A stretch of DNA of 35,385 bases from Streptomyces flaveolus (GCF_000716535.1 NZ_JNWV01000063.1:1-35385), one strand, 5' to 3'. Counted from the first letter of the stretch, positions 25,286-33,284 are shown. Numbers and translations are program-made. The notes: generated by a model from the letters alone, not told the origin.

Positions 25286-26176
25286 TCACGGTCCGGTCGG
25301 CGCGAGGGTACTGACCCGATTCTCGGACTCGCGACGGGCCTTGCGCTGGGCCTCTCGGTAGAGGGTCTGGTACCGGCGAGGCGCCCAGTAGCGGCGGCCG
25401 GCCTCCTCCAGCAAGGCGACCGTGTTGGCGACCTTCGCCTCGGTGGTGTCCGCGAACACGAACGCGAGTGGCACCAGGCCCTCCCGGCGAGTCGGCGGGT
25501 AGCCCCGCCGTCACAGCCGCTGCTCGTGGCCGATGGAGTCGGTGGCGCCATTACTGGCCAGGTACTTGGCGTACTTGTCCGCGTCCGACGGCAGCAGCCG
25601 GCCCCACTCCCAGTACCGGCGCAGCTTGTGCACCAGGTCGTGCGCGTCCTCGGTGCGGCGGTCGATCTCCAGCAGCAGCACCGGCACCCCGGCCTCCCGC
25701 GCCCGCACCACCAGATCGGCCCGCTGAACGTACCCGTTGCCAAGCCGGTGCGGAACCTCGGTGGCGAAGCCGAGCCGGTGCCCGATCCCCACGCGGTGGA
25801 GTTCGGCGGCCGTCGAGGTGACCGCGGCGGCGTGGTCGTCGTAACCGGTACCCAGCAGCTCCCCGGTGTTCGCACTCCTGCTTGCGCAGCGCGGAAATCC
25901 GTATGCCCTTCGGCTGCAGCAGCTTCTTCGCCTCGCCGCGGCCTCGCTTGGGCAGCACCCACACCTGCCGCTGGTCTTCCCGGACCAGTTCGATCCTCAC
26001 CAGGTGGTGGTCCTGAAGATCCAGGAGATTGTCCCGCGTGAGCTTGTCGTGCCGGTTGTCCGGACGGGTCAGCTTCCACAACTGGTCGGGTGTTCTGGAA
26101 GATCCCCAGCGCTTGCAGCAGCTCCCTGCGCCGGGGCTCTGTCGAGTTCTTCCTCTGAGCAGGTGTCGGCGGTCAC
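25286..26176 (-). pseudogene. Replication-relaxation family protein, several frameshifts and one nonsense codon
   Basis: The parts appear in the right order on the minus strand but in different frames. GTG 26174-26176 starts VTADTCSEEELDR; then RRRELLQALGIFQN; then TPDQLWKLTRPDNRHDKLTR, DNLLDLQDHHLVRIELV and KRGRGEAKKLL; then TGELLGTGYDDHAAAVTSTA, GNGYVQRADLVVRAREAGVP and LHKLRRYWEWGRLLP-like sequence. A TGA at 25511-25513 interrupts HEQRL before RRGYPPTRREGLVPLAFVFA in the same frame, so a Trp codon has probably mutated. The tail EEAGRRYWAPRRYQTLYREA ends at 25286. This matches the winged-helix plus nuclease-like layout of actinobacterial replication-relaxation proteins, found on plasmids and integrative elements. 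With about three frameshifts and a nonsense codon it is dead. Confidence 0.75.
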
Positions 26177-26243
26177 GTAATTCCCCACGATCTGCATGAT
26201 CAGCGCCACGTAATTCCCCACCCGCGTGTTCACGATTCCCCAC
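26174..26243. repeat. Three copies of gtggggaatTacgtg-type motif (minus orientation)
   Basis: On the plus strand cacgtaattccccac occurs exactly at 26174-26188 and 26207-26221, and a shortened copy, cacgattccccac, at 26231-26243. Starts are 33 and 24 nt apart. They lie at the 5' edge of the replication-relaxation pseudogene; the first copy includes its GTG start. Such iterated ends are typical of some transposon termini (IS21-like) or of iteron binding sites. Confidence 0.6.
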
Positions 26244-26484
26244 CGGGGCGCCGGCCGTCGATGGTGCCGCCGACCATGTTCGAACTAGCGTGATGTTCCC
26301 TGTTCCGGGTGGTTTGATCATTGATTAGTCATTCCTTGCGAATCGGCCGGGTTCCCCCTGGGCATGCCGGTGCCCGGGTTGAGGGTCTGGGCCTCTCAGA
26401 GCCATCGCGGTCTCTCGACCTGCGAGCCGAGAGGTCGACGGACGCACCGGATGGCAAGGAGGTTCAATGACCGAGTCAAGCCGT
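26244..26484. other. Spacer without a supportable gene
   Basis: No frame here has both a ribosome site and coding-like third positions. The stretch 26400-26470 lies directly downstream of the IS110 C-terminal fragment and may be that element's end. The short inverted repeat ctctcg..cgagag at about 26411-26432 is the only visible structure. Confidence 0.4.
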
Positions 26485-26745
26485 TTACGAGACCGGAGGA
26501 GCTGGTGTGAACAGCCGGTTGTCCCGAAGTAGCGCCTATAGGACATCGATCCTCCGTCGGGCCACCGCAATGACGGCCTGGACATGTTTCGGGCCCTCGC
26601 TGCGCTTCTCGAGGTAGAAGTTGCGGTTGGGACCCTCGCGCATGATGCTCACCTGCGCGGAGAGATAGAAGACCCTGCGCAGGCGGCGGTTGTAGCGTTT
26701 GGGGCGATGCAGGTAGAGATCGCGCTGACCAGATCGCTCGGGGCA
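26485..26745 (-). pseudogene. IS110-family transposase, C-terminal fragment with in-frame stop
   Basis: The minus strand reads RDLYLHRPKRYNRRLRRVFY, LSAQVSIMREGPNRNFYLEK and KHVQAVIAVARRRIDVL, a TAG at 26537-26539, then ALLRDNRLFTPAPPVS and TAA at 26485-26487. This is the C-terminal end of an IS110-type transposase (A-x-x-x-S serine-transposase region followed by the RRRIDVLWALLRD tail). The TAG replaces the conserved Trp. The N-terminal three quarters are absent. It is not the missing end of the 23126-23650 fragment in any contiguous way, though both could derive from elements of the same family. Confidence 0.8.
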
Positions 26746-26806
26746 TGACCCACCTCTCGTACTCGGCTCATGCAGGCACGGGGACGACGCGGCGGCGCAC
26801 GAAGAC

Positions 26807-26989
26807 TCAGGACTTCAGGCTCGCCAGTGCCGGGCGGTCCAGGACCCTCTCCATCTTGCCGCTCTGGCCTGCCAGCACCAGGCCGAAGTGGCCGGGCACC
26901 AGCTGCGCCCACATGCCGAAAAGCATCTCCAGGAAGACCGTGCGCAGCTCGTGGGCGCGAGCACCACTACCAGGCGCGGGGTGCGGGTA
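26807..26989 (-). pseudogene. Unidentified coding fragment
   Basis: A minus-strand stretch with coding-like codon use but no start reads GARAHELRTVFLEMLFGMW, AQLVPGHFGLVLAGQSGKME and RVLDRPALASLKS, then TGA at 26807-26809. About 60 residues are left. I do not recognise the family. It lies between two IS110-type or unknown fragments and is probably a gene end stranded by insertion and deletion. Confidence 0.4.
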
Positions 26990-27118
26990 AGTCCGGCGAC
27001 GATGAGGTTTTCAGCGTCCGCCAAGCGCCGCGGGCGGAGCTCGTGGACGCCACGACACCGCGGCGAGCTCGCGGACAAAGGGGGCACCGTGCACGGTCGT
27101 TGCCACATCGACCCGGAA

Positions 27119-27147
27119 ACACAGCCGCATTGCCCCTCAGGCTGTGT
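27119..27147 (-). terminator. Hairpin overlapping the stop of the 27137-28042 gene
   Basis: acacagcc (27119-27126) pairs with ggctgtgt (27140-27147), a perfect 8-bp stem with a 13-nt loop that includes the minus-strand stop codon at 27137-27139. It has the position and strength of a terminator for that gene. Confidence 0.55.
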
Positions 27148-28042
27148 CAACCACCGGGTCCTCGTAGACGAGTCGACCGATCTCGCAGCCGACATACGGG
27201 CGTGGCCGCCCTGGAGGAAGCGCTGGCGCGACGACCTTGAAGACGCTGCGCAGCGCCTCCCCCGTGTAGTCGTCAAGGCGATTCGTAGCTCTCAACCACA
27301 CGCTTCCCGTGGGTAGTTCCTCTACCTCCGTAAAGGCACCCGACTCGCGCAGTCGAGCGACGCCGCCGAGGCGATCGGCGATGCGTGCGGAGCACACGGT
27401 CACCCACGGATATCCGCGAAGCACATCCTGGCTCTCCTGGATCCCCTTCAGCGGGCTCAGCCCCAGCCGGTCCTCCAGCATCGTTTCCCCACCGTGACCG
27501 CCGTCATCAGTGACACAGCCGAAAGTGATCGGAACCCTCAGCGCAAAACGCCTGAGATGCTCGACCGCGGAATCCACATCCAATGACGAAATGACCCTAT
27601 GACACGAGTGCGCGCCAGGCTCTCCAACCCCATATTCCAGCCGCAGCCGATGCCATTCACCGTCCTCGCTGACAGACTGAACGGAAACCTTGGCCTGACT
27701 GGCCCCGTATCGGCGCCCCGATTCCCTCAGTTCCAGAATCCAGAATTCACTGTCCGCAGGCCGCTTGGCCACTCTCCCGAGGAAGTTGCTCCAATTCTTT
27801 TCGGACCAGGCCTTCCGGACCCGGACCCTACCCTGTAGTAGGTCCTGCTCGGTCAGCGAGGCCCAGATACCCCCAGGGGGCCCCAGCACACCCTCACCCT
27901 TCTTCGGAATGCACAATTCGGGACCGTTCTGCAGGCTACGAAGGAGGGGAGAAAAAATCCCCTCAGCGGCCGTCACGAACCACTCGACCACAATTCCGGA
28001 GACGTCCGCGTCCGATGCCCGCAGGTCCATCTCAACTCTCAC
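27137..28042 (-). CDS. Uncharacterised 301-aa protein, possible immunity-type (DUF3396-like)
   Basis: GTG 28040-28042 has a perfect AGGAGG at 28048-28053 with 5-nt spacing, so the start is firm. The product is soluble. The N-terminal half has an aspartate-rich start (MDLRASDADVSGIVVEWF) and ADSEFWILELRESGRRYGAS. The C-terminal half, with SSLDVDSAVEHLRRFALRVP, SQDVLRGYPWVTVCSARIAD and TGSVWLRATNRLDDYTGEAL, resembles actinobacterial DUF3396 / type VI immunity family proteins, chiefly in the RGYPWVTVC and R-L-G-G region. That match is recalled and not searched. No toxin gene is adjacent, so if it is an immunity gene it is an orphan. Codon use is normal and the frame is intact. It has its own terminator-like hairpin. 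Confidence 0.7.
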   Translation of the reverse strand: MRVEMDLRASDADVSGIVVEWFVTAAEGIFSPLLRSLQNGPELCIPKKGEGVLGPPGGIWASLTEQDLLQGRVRVRKAWSEKNWSNFLGRVAKRPADSEFWILELRESGRRYGASQAKVSVQSVSEDGEWHRLRLEYGVGEPGAHSCHRVISSLDVDSAVEHLRRFALRVPITFGCVTDDGGHGGETMLEDRLGLSPLKGIQESQDVLRGYPWVTVCSARIADRLGGVARLRESGAFTEVEELPTGSVWLRATNRLDDYTGEALRSVFKVVAPALPPGRPRPYVGCEIGRLVYEDPVVDTA

Positions 28043-28067
28043 TACTTCCTCCTTACCGCTGAAACAG

Positions 28068-28105
28068 CCTGGCAGGCCATCCCGTCACCGGGACGACCTG
28101 CCAGG
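28068..28105. other. Two-part hairpin upstream of the 27137-28042 gene
   Basis: cctggcagg (28068-28076) pairs with cctgccagg (28097-28105), and inside it tcccg (28080-28084) pairs with cggga (28089-28093). It lies 15 nt upstream of the AGGAGG site, in the 5' leader or promoter zone of the minus-strand gene. It could be a terminator of an upstream unit, an attenuator, or an operator. Confidence 0.45.
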
Positions 28106-28152
28106 CAGTGCACGAAGTCACATTGCCTTACGGTCGCCCAGGACGCCCGCAG

Positions 28153-28284
28153 GTTCTGGTCACCGGGAACCGCTTCAGGGGAGATGAGCCCGTGACCGTC
28201 TCCCGCGTCGGCAGCAAGTACCTGTACGTGACCCTCCACTGCCGGGACCAGGCCAACCCACCTACGGCAGAGGCGATCTTGTGA
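28153..28284 (+). pseudogene. Short coding fragment of an unknown small protein
   Basis: The plus-strand frame VLVTGNRFRGDEPVTVSRVG, SKYLYVTLHCRDQ, ending AEAIL and TGA at 28282-28284, has coding-like codons and resembles small beta-barrel proteins encoded by actinophages and plasmids. No start or ribosome site can be defined, and a minus-strand frame covers the same bases with poorer composition. Listed as a possible remnant only. Confidence 0.3.
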
Positions 28285-28357
28285 CCTCACAAGGTCCGAT
28301 GCCGAACGCCTCCCAACAAGTGGGGACGTTCACGTGTTCGTGGCTGGGGAGCCAAGA

Positions 28358-28376
28358 CCGACGCTGTCGGCGTCGG
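28358..28376 (-). terminator. Hairpin directly downstream of the DUF4253 gene
   Basis: ccgacgc (28358-28364) pairs with gcgtcgg (28370-28376), a 7-bp perfect stem with a 5-nt loop, 6 nt beyond the minus-strand stop at 28383-28385. Confidence 0.55.
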
Positions 28377-28382
28377 CCGTTG

Positions 28383-29183
28383 TCAGTCCCACCAAAAGGA
28401 CCAAAGGGGAGAGTTGACGAGTGAGGCGGCGTAGTCGGAATACGGGACGGTGCCGTCGTTGATGTTGTCGGCGCCGGTCAGCACATGTTCGAGAGCGAGG
28501 TGGGTGGCGTGATCGGCGTCCCGGGGCGGGCGGGCGACGGAGACGTGCATCGTGGCGCCGTCAAAGGCGACGACCTGCGCACCGAAGCGGTCCTCCCAGC
28601 TGCGGAGCAGGGCGCACAGCAGGGGCAAAGGGGCTTCCGCCTGCCAGCCCATGACGGCGGGAATGTCGGCGGGGCGGGTGGCCGGAACAAGGGCCAGATG
28701 AGGTTTGGGCAGTCGGTAAGGGCCGGCCATGAGCCGGGCAATGGCGGTGCGGGCGGCGGCATCAGAGTCGGCTCCGGCCAGGGAAGGGATGCCGGCCGCC
28801 AGGCCGGGCCACCGGTCGAACGGCGCCCCGGGATCCTCGTCCCATGGTTCGACGCCCTCAGGCAGGTCCTGCGGTTCTTGCGGCGCTGCAAGCTGCCTCA
28901 GCTGGAGAGCTCGATAGGAGCGCCAGTCCCGTTCCAGCACGTCATGAAGGTCCAAGGCGTCGACGGCCGCAAGGGCGGTGGGCCGCCCAGGACCGTAAAG
29001 GGTGGAGGCGAGCACTGGCCACAGTCCGGATTCCTCCCGTGCACTCTGGAAGTGCGTCCACGACCCCACGGGATCCGAAACTGGTTCCTCGGACAGCCAC
29101 ACGCGCCATGAGGGGGCGTCGCCTCGGATGACTTCGGGGAGACAACGGCCTGGCGGAAGCCCATCGGGCAGCGACGAGAACAT
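28383..29183 (-). CDS. DUF4253 domain-containing protein
   Basis: The product is 266 aa. The C-terminal domain is diagnostic: PHLALVPATRPADIPAVMGW, PLLCALLRSWEDRFGAQVVA, HVSVARPPRDADHATHLALE, and the ending SLVNSPLWSFWWD. This is the DUF4253 arrangement (LRSWEDRFGA.vv and WSFWWD). The N-terminal half carries WPVLASTLYGPGRP, typical of the family. Function is unknown; members are common in actinobacteria and cytosolic, with no signal peptide here. ATG 29181-29183 is used although no clear ribosome site precedes it. The IS5-type element begins 24 nt upstream, so the native promoter is probably displaced and expression may now depend on the element. Confidence 0.85.
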   Translation of the reverse strand: MFSSLPDGLPPGRCLPEVIRGDAPSWRVWLSEEPVSDPVGSWTHFQSAREESGLWPVLASTLYGPGRPTALAAVDALDLHDVLERDWRSYRALQLRQLAAPQEPQDLPEGVEPWDEDPGAPFDRWPGLAAGIPSLAGADSDAAARTAIARLMAGPYRLPKPHLALVPATRPADIPAVMGWQAEAPLPLLCALLRSWEDRFGAQVVAFDGATMHVSVARPPRDADHATHLALEHVLTGADNINDGTVPYSDYAASLVNSPLWSFWWD

Positions 29184-29206
29184 GCGCGCACGTTAGCCGC
29201 GGTCAC

Positions 29207-30082
29207 TGAGCCTTTTCAGTGTGGCCACCGATCGGGTGATGACCTTGGTGCCCGCAACGGACAGGGCTCCCGTGCCGTTGGGTGAGGTGTTCGAAGTCTC
29301 AACCTGCCGGTCCAGGAGCCCTGTTGGTTCCCTATCCTGCCGCACTCGACCTGCCTCATGCGCTGGTCGAGTGGGTCACGATGCTTATCGTCACCCGTGA
29401 GGGTGACCGCCGCTGCAAGCTCCCGCCGCACCAGCGCGCCCTCGTCGCTCTCGCCTACCTGCGCAAGCACGACACCCTCGCGCAGATCGCCGCCGGGTTC
29501 GGCATATCCGTCGGCACCGCCCACGCCTACACCACCGCCGTCGTGCGGCTCCTCGCCGACCGGGCGCCGGGCCTGCTCAAGACCCTGCGCGAGCACGACC
29601 CGGACTACGTGCTCCTGGACGGCACCCTCAGCGAGTGCGACCGCCTGGGCGACGGACGCGCCGATTACTCCCACAAGCACCGGCGTCACGGCGTGAACGT
29701 GCAGGTCGTCACCGATCCCGAAGGCCAGCTTCTGTGGATCTCGCCGGCCTTGCCGGGCCGTGCTCACGATCTGGCCGCCGCACGCACCCACCGCATCATC
29801 CGAATCTGCGAACGCCAGGGCGTCCCGATCATCGCCGACCGCGCCTACATCGGCGCCGGCTCCTGGGCCACCACCGCCATCCGCCGCCCGCCCAACGGCG
29901 AACTGTCACCGACCGAACGGACGCTGAACCGGGCACTCGCCCAGGCCCGAGCTCCCGTCGAACGAGGCGTCGCCCGCCTGAAGGCCTGGCGGATCTTTCG
30001 CCGGAGCCGCTGCAGCCCCAACCGCATGACAGACATCGCCGCCGCGGTCCTCACCCTGGAGAGGCAACGCTGAAAAGGCTCA
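29207..30082 (+). mobile_element. Complete IS5-family insertion sequence (~876 bp)
   Basis: Terminal inverted repeats tgagccttttcag (29207-29219) and ctgaaaaggctca (30070-30082) match perfectly over 13 bp. One extra base on each side also nearly matches. A single transposase frame fills the element. No clear target duplication is seen (flanks cac and ctg). It looks intact. Confidence 0.9.
29324..30073 (+). CDS. IS5-family transposase (DDE_Tnp_4 type)
   Basis: TTG 29324 is chosen because AGGAG lies 7 nt before it and the conserved start [17 protein letters not shown] follows at once; the open frame begins earlier at GTG 29282. An N-terminal helix-turn-helix ([20 protein letters not shown]) precedes the DDE nuclease: D in [18 protein letters not shown] in [16 protein letters not shown] and E in [18 protein letters not shown]. 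The conserved [18 protein letters not shown] segment is present. The product has about 249 aa and ends LTLERQR, just before the right terminal repeat. All catalytic residues are present, so transposition competence is expected. Confidence 0.9.
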   Translation: MVPYPAALDLPHALVEWVTMLIVTREGDRRCKLPPHQRALVALAYLRKHDTLAQIAAGFGISVGTAHAYTTAVVRLLADRAPGLLKTLREHDPDYVLLDGTLSECDRLGDGRADYSHKHRRHGVNVQVVTDPEGQLLWISPALPGRAHDLAAARTHRIIRICERQGVPIIADRAYIGAGSWATTAIRRPPNGELSPTERTLNRALAQARAPVERGVARLKAWRIFRRSRCSPNRMTDIAAAVLTLERQR

Positions 30083-30120
30083 CTGACACCGACCATGCCT
30101 GATCCGCCGGCCCGCCACCC

Positions 30121-30369
30121 ACCGACAACACCCGCCGCCGGGCCGACAAGCTCACCCCCGAACGCCGCGCCGAGCTGGACCAGCTCGGGATGCGCTGGTC
30201 GTCCGCGACGGCAGCGGGCCGCGACCGTCCGGAACCGGCCGAAACGATGGCGGTTCCTGGTGGGCTGGAGCACACCCGATCGGACACCGGGGGCGGCGGG
30301 CGGCGAGCACCCGCCCCCGGCGTCCCACACAGCCGTGACCACACCCACGACCCCCCAGAACCGCAATGA
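30121..30369 (+). pseudogene. Helicase-associated-domain remnant (C-terminal end)
   Basis: Plus-strand residues TDNTRRRADKLTPERRAELD, then QLGMRW, match the end of the helicase-associated repeats found in Streptomyces DEAD/DEAH-type helicases. The frame then runs on through low-complexity sequence to TGA 30367-30369. An in-frame TGA at about 30100 closes it upstream, so the body of the gene is missing. The IS5-type element ends 38 nt before it, so insertion plus deletion probably removed the rest. Confidence 0.55.
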
Positions 30370-30432
30370 CCGAGAACCACGGACCACCCCACGCCGCGCG
30401 CCGCCGCGCTCGCTCTGATCATCACGGCCGCG

Positions 30433-30957
30433 TTGGACGAAGCCGCCCGCAACGACCCCACCGCCGCAGACAGCCCGCCCCCGGCCAACTGGGAGATCTA
30501 CAACTGCCTGACCGCCGTGCTGGAGACATGGCACGCCGACGGCACGCTGAGCGAGGACTCCCTGCGGCTCACCGAACACCTCGCGGTCGAGCTGTGCGCC
30601 TACCTCTTCCAGCGATTCGGCCAGGCCCCCGACCGGTTCGGCAGGTGGCTGTGCGACTTCGGTGACCAGGTCGCCCGCACCCAGCAGCACGCGCACCCCG
30701 CCGGCCCCACCGCGATCGAGATCCTGTCGGTCGTCGCCGGCGGCTTCGCCCCCCGTCGGGAGGGGCCCGCCGGGACTGAAGGGGAACGGCTCCTCCGTCT
30801 CGCCGTGCCCTACCTGGAGTACCTACGCCCCAGTCACGAGGTGGAAGACGCACGGGAGATCGCCCTCACGTTCACTTTGTGGGCGGGCCCGCAACTGGCC
30901 GCGCTGCTCGGCCACGACTACGGGCGGATCCACGCCTACACCAGCGCCCGGAACTGA
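30433..30957 (+). CDS. Uncharacterised actinobacterial protein (174 aa)
   Basis: Coding-like sequence starts before the TTG at 30433 (AAALALIITAALDEAARND), but an in-frame TGA at 30367 prevents a longer start. ATG 30366 in another frame (MTENHGPPHAA) would fit if one or two bases were lost near 30405, so the N-terminus may be frameshifted. The rest is a helical soluble protein: NWEIYNCLTAVLETWHADGT, LRLTEHLAVELCAYLFQRFG, IEILSVVAGGF and GPQLAALLGHDYGRIHAYT. No catalytic motif is visible and I do not recognise the family. It is followed by a strong hairpin terminator. Confidence 0.7.
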   Translation: MDEAARNDPTAADSPPPANWEIYNCLTAVLETWHADGTLSEDSLRLTEHLAVELCAYLFQRFGQAPDRFGRWLCDFGDQVARTQQHAHPAGPTAIEILSVVAGGFAPRREGPAGTEGERLLRLAVPYLEYLRPSHEVEDAREIALTFTLWAGPQLAALLGHDYGRIHAYTSARN

Positions 30958-30989
30958 TCGGCAACGCCATGAGCGACCGGGCCCAGACA

Positions 30990-31020
30990 AGAGGGCGGTA
31001 CCCCTGGGGTGTCGCCCTCT
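30990..31020 (+). terminator. Hairpin terminator after the 30433-30957 gene
   Basis: agagggcg (30990-30997) pairs with cgccctct (31013-31020), with an inner acccc/ggggt pair. It lies 32 nt after the stop and immediately before the IS5 element's left end. Confidence 0.7.
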
Positions 31021-31023
31021 GTC

Positions 31024-32153
31024 AGAGGTCGTTTTCTCCCGATGTTTTATCCCGGAAACGGCTGTTTGGTCTGTGGTGTCGGGTCGCGCCAGGAGATGGT
31101 GTTCTCGCCGGTGAGGCGGCGGGCCATGAGGTCGGTCATGGCGAGGCGGATCATGGCTTCGGAGCGGACAGGCAGGGTCTCGTAGTCGCGGGCCAGGCGG
31201 CGGTGGAGCATGAGCCAGCCCTAGGTGCGCTCGACCGCCCACCGCTTCGGGATCGGGGTGAAACCCTTGGTCCCGGGTGTGCGTGCGCTGATCTCCATGC
31301 CGATGCCGAGGGTGGCGGCATGTTCGACGAGGTGCTGGCGGTAGCCGCCGTCTACCCAGACCTTGCGGATGCCGGGGTGCTCGGCGGCAACCTGGTCCAG
31401 GAGACGGGTGCCGGCCACGGAATCCTGCACACTCGCCGCGGTGACCAGCACCGCGAGCAGGAGTCCGAGCGTGTCGGTGACGATGCTCCGCTTGCGTCCC
31501 ACGATCTTCTTCCCGGCATCGGTGCCCTGGCTGGAGGCGGGGACGCTGGTGGAGGTCTTGACGCTCTGTGCGTCGATCACGCAGGCCGATGGCTCGCCGT
31601 TCCGTCCTTCCTTCTCCCGTAGGACTTGCCTGAGCAGACCGTTGAGCTGGGCGAACACGCCGTCTTGCTGCCACTTGGCGAAGTAGCCGTAGACCGTGTT
31701 CCAGTGCGGGAAGTCGTGCGGGAGATAGCGCCACTGGACCCCGGTGCGGTCCACGTACAAGATCGCGTCCATGATGTCGCGCAGGTCATGTTCCGGCGGC
31801 CGGCCGAAGTCCAGGGCCCGGCCGCGGCGCTCGAAGCGCCAGGCAGAGAGCACCGGCTCGATCAACTCCCAGCGGGCATCGGACAGATCACTCGGATACG
31901 GGCGTCGCGTCGGCATGTTTCCGGCGTACCGCCACAGACCCAAGTGCGCCCAGGCGCACAGCGACGACAACGGAAGCACGAGTCCGCGAAGGCCGGGCGT
32001 CCTGGGATGAGACAGGTGCAAGACACTACCCGCCTCACCTGCCACCCCACCTGGCCGGCAAGAATCAATCCGCATCTTCAGCAGCACGAGCACCACAACC
32101 CGGCGGTCCGACAATCGGTGAATACACGGGCAGTCTCGGCGAAAACGACCTCT
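31024..32153 (-). mobile_element. IS5-family element A (~1130 bp)
   Basis: Ends agaggtcgttttc (31024-31036) and gaaaacgacctct (32141-32153) are a perfect 13-bp inverted repeat. The transposase is on the minus strand, preceded by about 237 bp of leader. Just inside the left end, tgttttatcccgg..ggctgtttgg resembles the terminal repeat of element B, so the two are related. Its transposase carries an amber codon, so it should need help in trans. Confidence 0.75.
31047..31916 (-). pseudogene. IS5-family transposase A, internal amber codon
   Basis: The frame is 289 codons from ATG 31914-31916 (MPTRRPYPSDLSDARWELIE) to TAA 31047-31049. Readable features: DAILYVDRTGVQWRYLPHDF, first catalytic Asp in SACVIDAQSVKTSTSV, GKKIVGRKRSIVTDTLGLLL, second Asp in VWVDGGYRQH, and RWAVERT then TAG at 31221-31223 where the family has Tyr or Phe (ERT-Y-GWLMLHRRLARDYE). 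After the stop the same frame continues correctly: GWLMLHRRLARDYETLPVRS. So only one codon is damaged and the catalytic Glu in AVERT precedes the stop. The upstream open frame to 32309 is leader sequence that happens to be open. Confidence 0.88.
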
Positions 32154-32154
32154 C

Positions 32155-33252
32155 AAAGAGCGTTTTGTCCCGGCGAGGTTGTTTGGCGGAGCTTCGGGGG
32201 GCGAGTGGGTCTGCGACTGCTGAGGCCAGAGTGGTTTCAATGCGGACTGTGCGACAGGAGACTCCATATCTCTGCCCGTTTGAGTCGAGTCGCTCCTGTC
32301 TGATCCCAAAGCGCCCCCGGTTGACTCTGTTTGCGCCCTGGGAGCGCGTCATGCCCGACGGTACTACCGAAACATGACGCGACACCGCCCCTACCCCAGC
32401 GACGTCTCCGATGCCCGCTGGGAGTTGATCGGCCCCGCCCTCACCGCCTGGCGAGCCGAGCGCAGAGGCAAGGGCCTGGACATCGGCCGCCCACCCGAAC
32501 ACGACCTGCGCCGCATCATGGACGCCATCCTCTACGTCGACCGCACCGGCATCCCCTGGCGCTACCTGCCGCACGACTTCCCGCCGTGGGAGACCGTCTA
32601 CGGCTACTTCGCCGCCTGGCAGAAGGAAGGCGTCTTCGGCCAACTCAACGGCCTGCTACGCCGCCTGGTCCGGGAAGCTGAAGGCCGCAGTGCCGAGCCG
32701 AGCGCCTGCGTGCTGGACGCGCAGAGCGTCAAGACCTCCGCCAACGTGCCCGCGGCCGGCCAAGGCATCGACGCAGGCAAGAAAATCGCAGGTCGCAAGC
32801 GCCACATCGGTGTCGACACCCTCGGCCTGCTGCTTGCCGTCTGGGTGAGCGCGGCGAGCGTCTCCGACAACACCGGCGGCATCCATCTGCTCTCCCAGAT
32901 CTCTGCCGCAACCCCTCGAGTGACCAAGGCATGGGCCGACACCGGCTACCGGACCAAGGCCATCGACCACGGCGCTCGCCTCGGAATCGACCTCGAAGTC
33001 GTCCAACGCGACCCCGGCGTCAAAGGGTTCAAGGTGATCCCCCGACGCTGGGTGGTCGAGCGGACCTTCGGCTGGCTCATGCACCACCGTCGGCTCGCCC
33101 GTGACTACGAGACCCACCCGCACCGCTCCGAAGCCATAATCCACGTCGCGATGATCGACCTCATAAGCCGACGACCACCCGCGAATCCACACCGAACTGG
33201 CGTGACACCTGAACCTCGAACCAAACAACCTCGCCGGGACAAAACGCTCTTT
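32155..33252 (+). mobile_element. IS5-family element B, intact (~1098 bp)
   Basis: A perfect 32-bp terminal inverted repeat: left 32155-32186 starts aaagagcgttttgtcccgg, right 33221-33252 ends ccgggacaaaacgctcttt. One base separates it from element A, and element C begins 2 bp after it. The transposase runs outward from element A's transposase, so A and B are head to head. Confidence 0.92.
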
Positions 33253-33255
33253 TAG
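32374..33255 (+). CDS. IS5-family transposase B
   Basis: The product is 293 aa and starts at ATG 32374 (MTRHRPYPSDVSDARWELIG). It has the same layout as transposase A: DAILYVDRTGIPWRYLPHDF, first Asp in SACVLDAQSVKTSANVPA, GKKIAGRKRHIGVDTLGLLL, second Asp in KAWADTGYRTKAIDHG, and Glu in RRWVVERTFGWLMHHRRLA. It ends in RRDKTLF, with the TAG at 33253-33255 formed at the right terminal repeat. The full-length frame, intact DDE triad and perfect terminal repeats indicate a recently active element. It may also supply transposase for element A if the ends are close enough. Confidence 0.92.
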   Translation: MTRHRPYPSDVSDARWELIGPALTAWRAERRGKGLDIGRPPEHDLRRIMDAILYVDRTGIPWRYLPHDFPPWETVYGYFAAWQKEGVFGQLNGLLRRLVREAEGRSAEPSACVLDAQSVKTSANVPAAGQGIDAGKKIAGRKRHIGVDTLGLLLAVWVSAASVSDNTGGIHLLSQISAATPRVTKAWADTGYRTKAIDHGARLGIDLEVVQRDPGVKGFKVIPRRWVVERTFGWLMHHRRLARDYETHPHRSEAIIHVAMIDLISRRPPANPHRTGVTPEPRTKQPRRDKTLF

Positions 33256-33284
33256 ACCGTGTCCTACATGGTCAGTTAGCAGTT

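Noticed and set aside
24619..26079. 486-codon minus-strand frame across the GNAT gene and the replication-relaxation region
   Set aside because: It is read opposite an intact GNAT gene and out of frame with the relaxation protein pieces; its content is arginine/proline shadow sequence.
28042..28290. 82-codon minus-strand frame just upstream of the 27137-28042 gene
   Set aside because: No ribosome site, non-coding-like third positions, and it covers a hairpin. The plus strand fragment there is the better, though weak, candidate.
29200..30090. Target-site duplication for the IS5-type element
   Set aside because: Flanks cac and ctg do not match in any reasonable register, so none is claimed.
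31221..31223. Readthrough or recoding of the amber codon in transposase A
   Set aside because: No stem-loop or special context is evident, and lone stop mutations also occur in two nearby dead genes, so simple decay is more likely.
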